This document shows, one piece after another, positions 63,474 through 64,000 of a DNA stretch of 64,000 nucleotides; position 1 is the stretch's first letter, and every line of letters begins with the position of its first letter. Made by a program: the position numbers and the translations under genes. Where the stretch lies: contig JAHJRI010000078.1 in NCBI GenBank assembly GCA_018830885.1, forward strand, positions 1-64,000, in the 5' to 3' direction. The notes below the pieces were generated by a model. The model was not told where the DNA came from, ran no database searches, and saw only the letters and a program-made list of their open reading frames with translations. Source of the stretch: a bacterium (GTDB taxonomy: Bacteria; SAR324; XYD2-FULL-50-16).

Positions 63474-64000
63474 ATGAACAGTACCGTACAGATTATACCC
63501 CTGACCCATCTGGCGCTTTCCTTTGCACCCGGTCTGGTGGTTATCATCGTCCTCTATAAATGGCGCATGGACTACCGCAACGCCATCTATGCATTTTCCC
63601 GCATGCTCGGGCAACTGCTGCTGATCGGCTATTTTCTGGCCTATATTTTCCGCTCGGAAAACGGGATGATTATTTCCCTCGTGCTGGCTGTCATGCTGAT
63701 TGCATCCAGTCTGATTGCTCTGCGCACAGCCGGGAAGGAACGATACAGCCTTTTCCCCATGGCATTGATCGCCATCACGCTGGGTGGAGGGCTGACCTTG
63801 ATCCTGATTACCCAGGCCGTGCTGGAACTCAGCCCCTGGTATTATCCCCGGTTCATGATTCCCCTGGCAGGAATGATTTTCGCCAATGCGCTGAACAGTA
63901 TCAGCCTGGCTGTGGAAAGACTGACTTCGGAACTCGATCGGGGCGTAGCATTTCAAGAAGCGAGGGGGATCGCTTTCCGGGCCTGCCTGATCCCCATTAC
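63474..64000 (+). CDS. fetB: FetB-like ABC-type permease (UPF0014), 3'-truncated by window end
   Basis: The first 175 residues of a polytopic membrane protein of the FetB/YbbM (UPF0014) family, which in E. coli exports iron with the ATPase FetA. Visible are KWRMDYRNAIYAFSRMLGQLLLIGYFLAYIF and MIPLAGMIFANALNSISLAVERL, both family signatures. The ATG at 63474 is preceded by AAGGAC. The gene continues past the end of the window. No ATPase precedes it. Confidence 0.88.
   Translation, partial: MNSTVQIIPLTHLALSFAPGLVVIIVLYKWRMDYRNAIYAFSRMLGQLLLIGYFLAYIFRSENGMIISLVLAVMLIASSLIALRTAGKERYSLFPMALIAITLGGGLTLILITQAVLELSPWYYPRFMIPLAGMIFANALNSISLAVERLTSELDRGVAFQEARGIAFRACLIPI

Overview
The window looks like chromosomal DNA of a strictly anaerobic, probably sulfate-reducing member of the Desulfobacterota (Desulfobacterales-like). 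The evidence is indirect: a tungsten-type aldehyde:ferredoxin oxidoreductase next to an ADP-forming acyl-CoA synthetase, a four-subunit 2-oxoacid:ferredoxin oxidoreductase fused into one operon with NuoE/F/G-like flavoprotein genes, several acyl-CoA dehydrogenases and a biotin-dependent acyl-CoA carboxylase cluster, and a clear selenocysteine codon. There are no rRNA, tRNA, CRISPR, phage or transposase genes that I can see.

Layout. 1-9.2 kb: a short ClpB-like AAA+ protein, an M48 membrane protease, a decayed amidohydrolase, an acyl-CoA dehydrogenase-TetR pair, an enlarged RecX, a cold-shock protein and an orphan FliG. 9.7-18 kb: a DUF302 protein, an L,D-transpeptidase, an alpha/beta hydrolase, a DsbA/FrnE-type oxidoreductase whose first active-site residue is encoded by in-frame TGA (selenocysteine), a TerB-like protein, a lone receiver domain and a chemoreceptor. 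18-28 kb: AOR, acyl-CoA synthetase (ADP-forming) alpha and beta, pyruvate kinase, phosphohexomutase, a DUF465 protein, prepilin peptidase and IlvE. 28-34.5 kb: LysE-type exporter, YacG, DsbD, an SDR, a ComEA-like protein, an unknown membrane protein and SurE.

34.5-48.3 kb holds the most distinctive metabolic block: a long minus-strand gene run encoding two different carboxyltransferase subunits, a separate biotin carrier, biotin carboxylase, enoyl-CoA hydratase, an AtuA-family protein, a nitronate-monooxygenase-like flavoprotein, a CrtI/phytoene-desaturase-like flavoprotein, a ferredoxin reductase-type flavoprotein and a Rieske protein. It converges on a further acyl-CoA dehydrogenase. By analogy with acyclic terpene and leucine catabolism I infer degradation of a branched acyl-CoA, but the redox partners are unusual for an anaerobe.

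48.9-55.2 kb is one compact operon porGDAB-nuoEFG-like, probably linking ferredoxin-reducing 2-oxoacid oxidation to NAD(H). It is flanked by a large sigma-54 activator (55.9-59.0 kb) with a TPR/GAF sensory part. 59.3-63.0 kb encodes a BKACE-family enzyme, an M20 amidohydrolase and two small membrane proteins that look like a transporter pair. The window ends inside a FetB-like permease.

Best candidates for new biology: the Sec-containing DsbA-like protein with a SECIS-like hairpin; a two-copy, multi-hairpin intergenic element (10.3 kb and 44.4 kb) whose outer stem is kept by compensating base changes; and the carboxylase/AtuA/Rieske/CrtI gene cluster.
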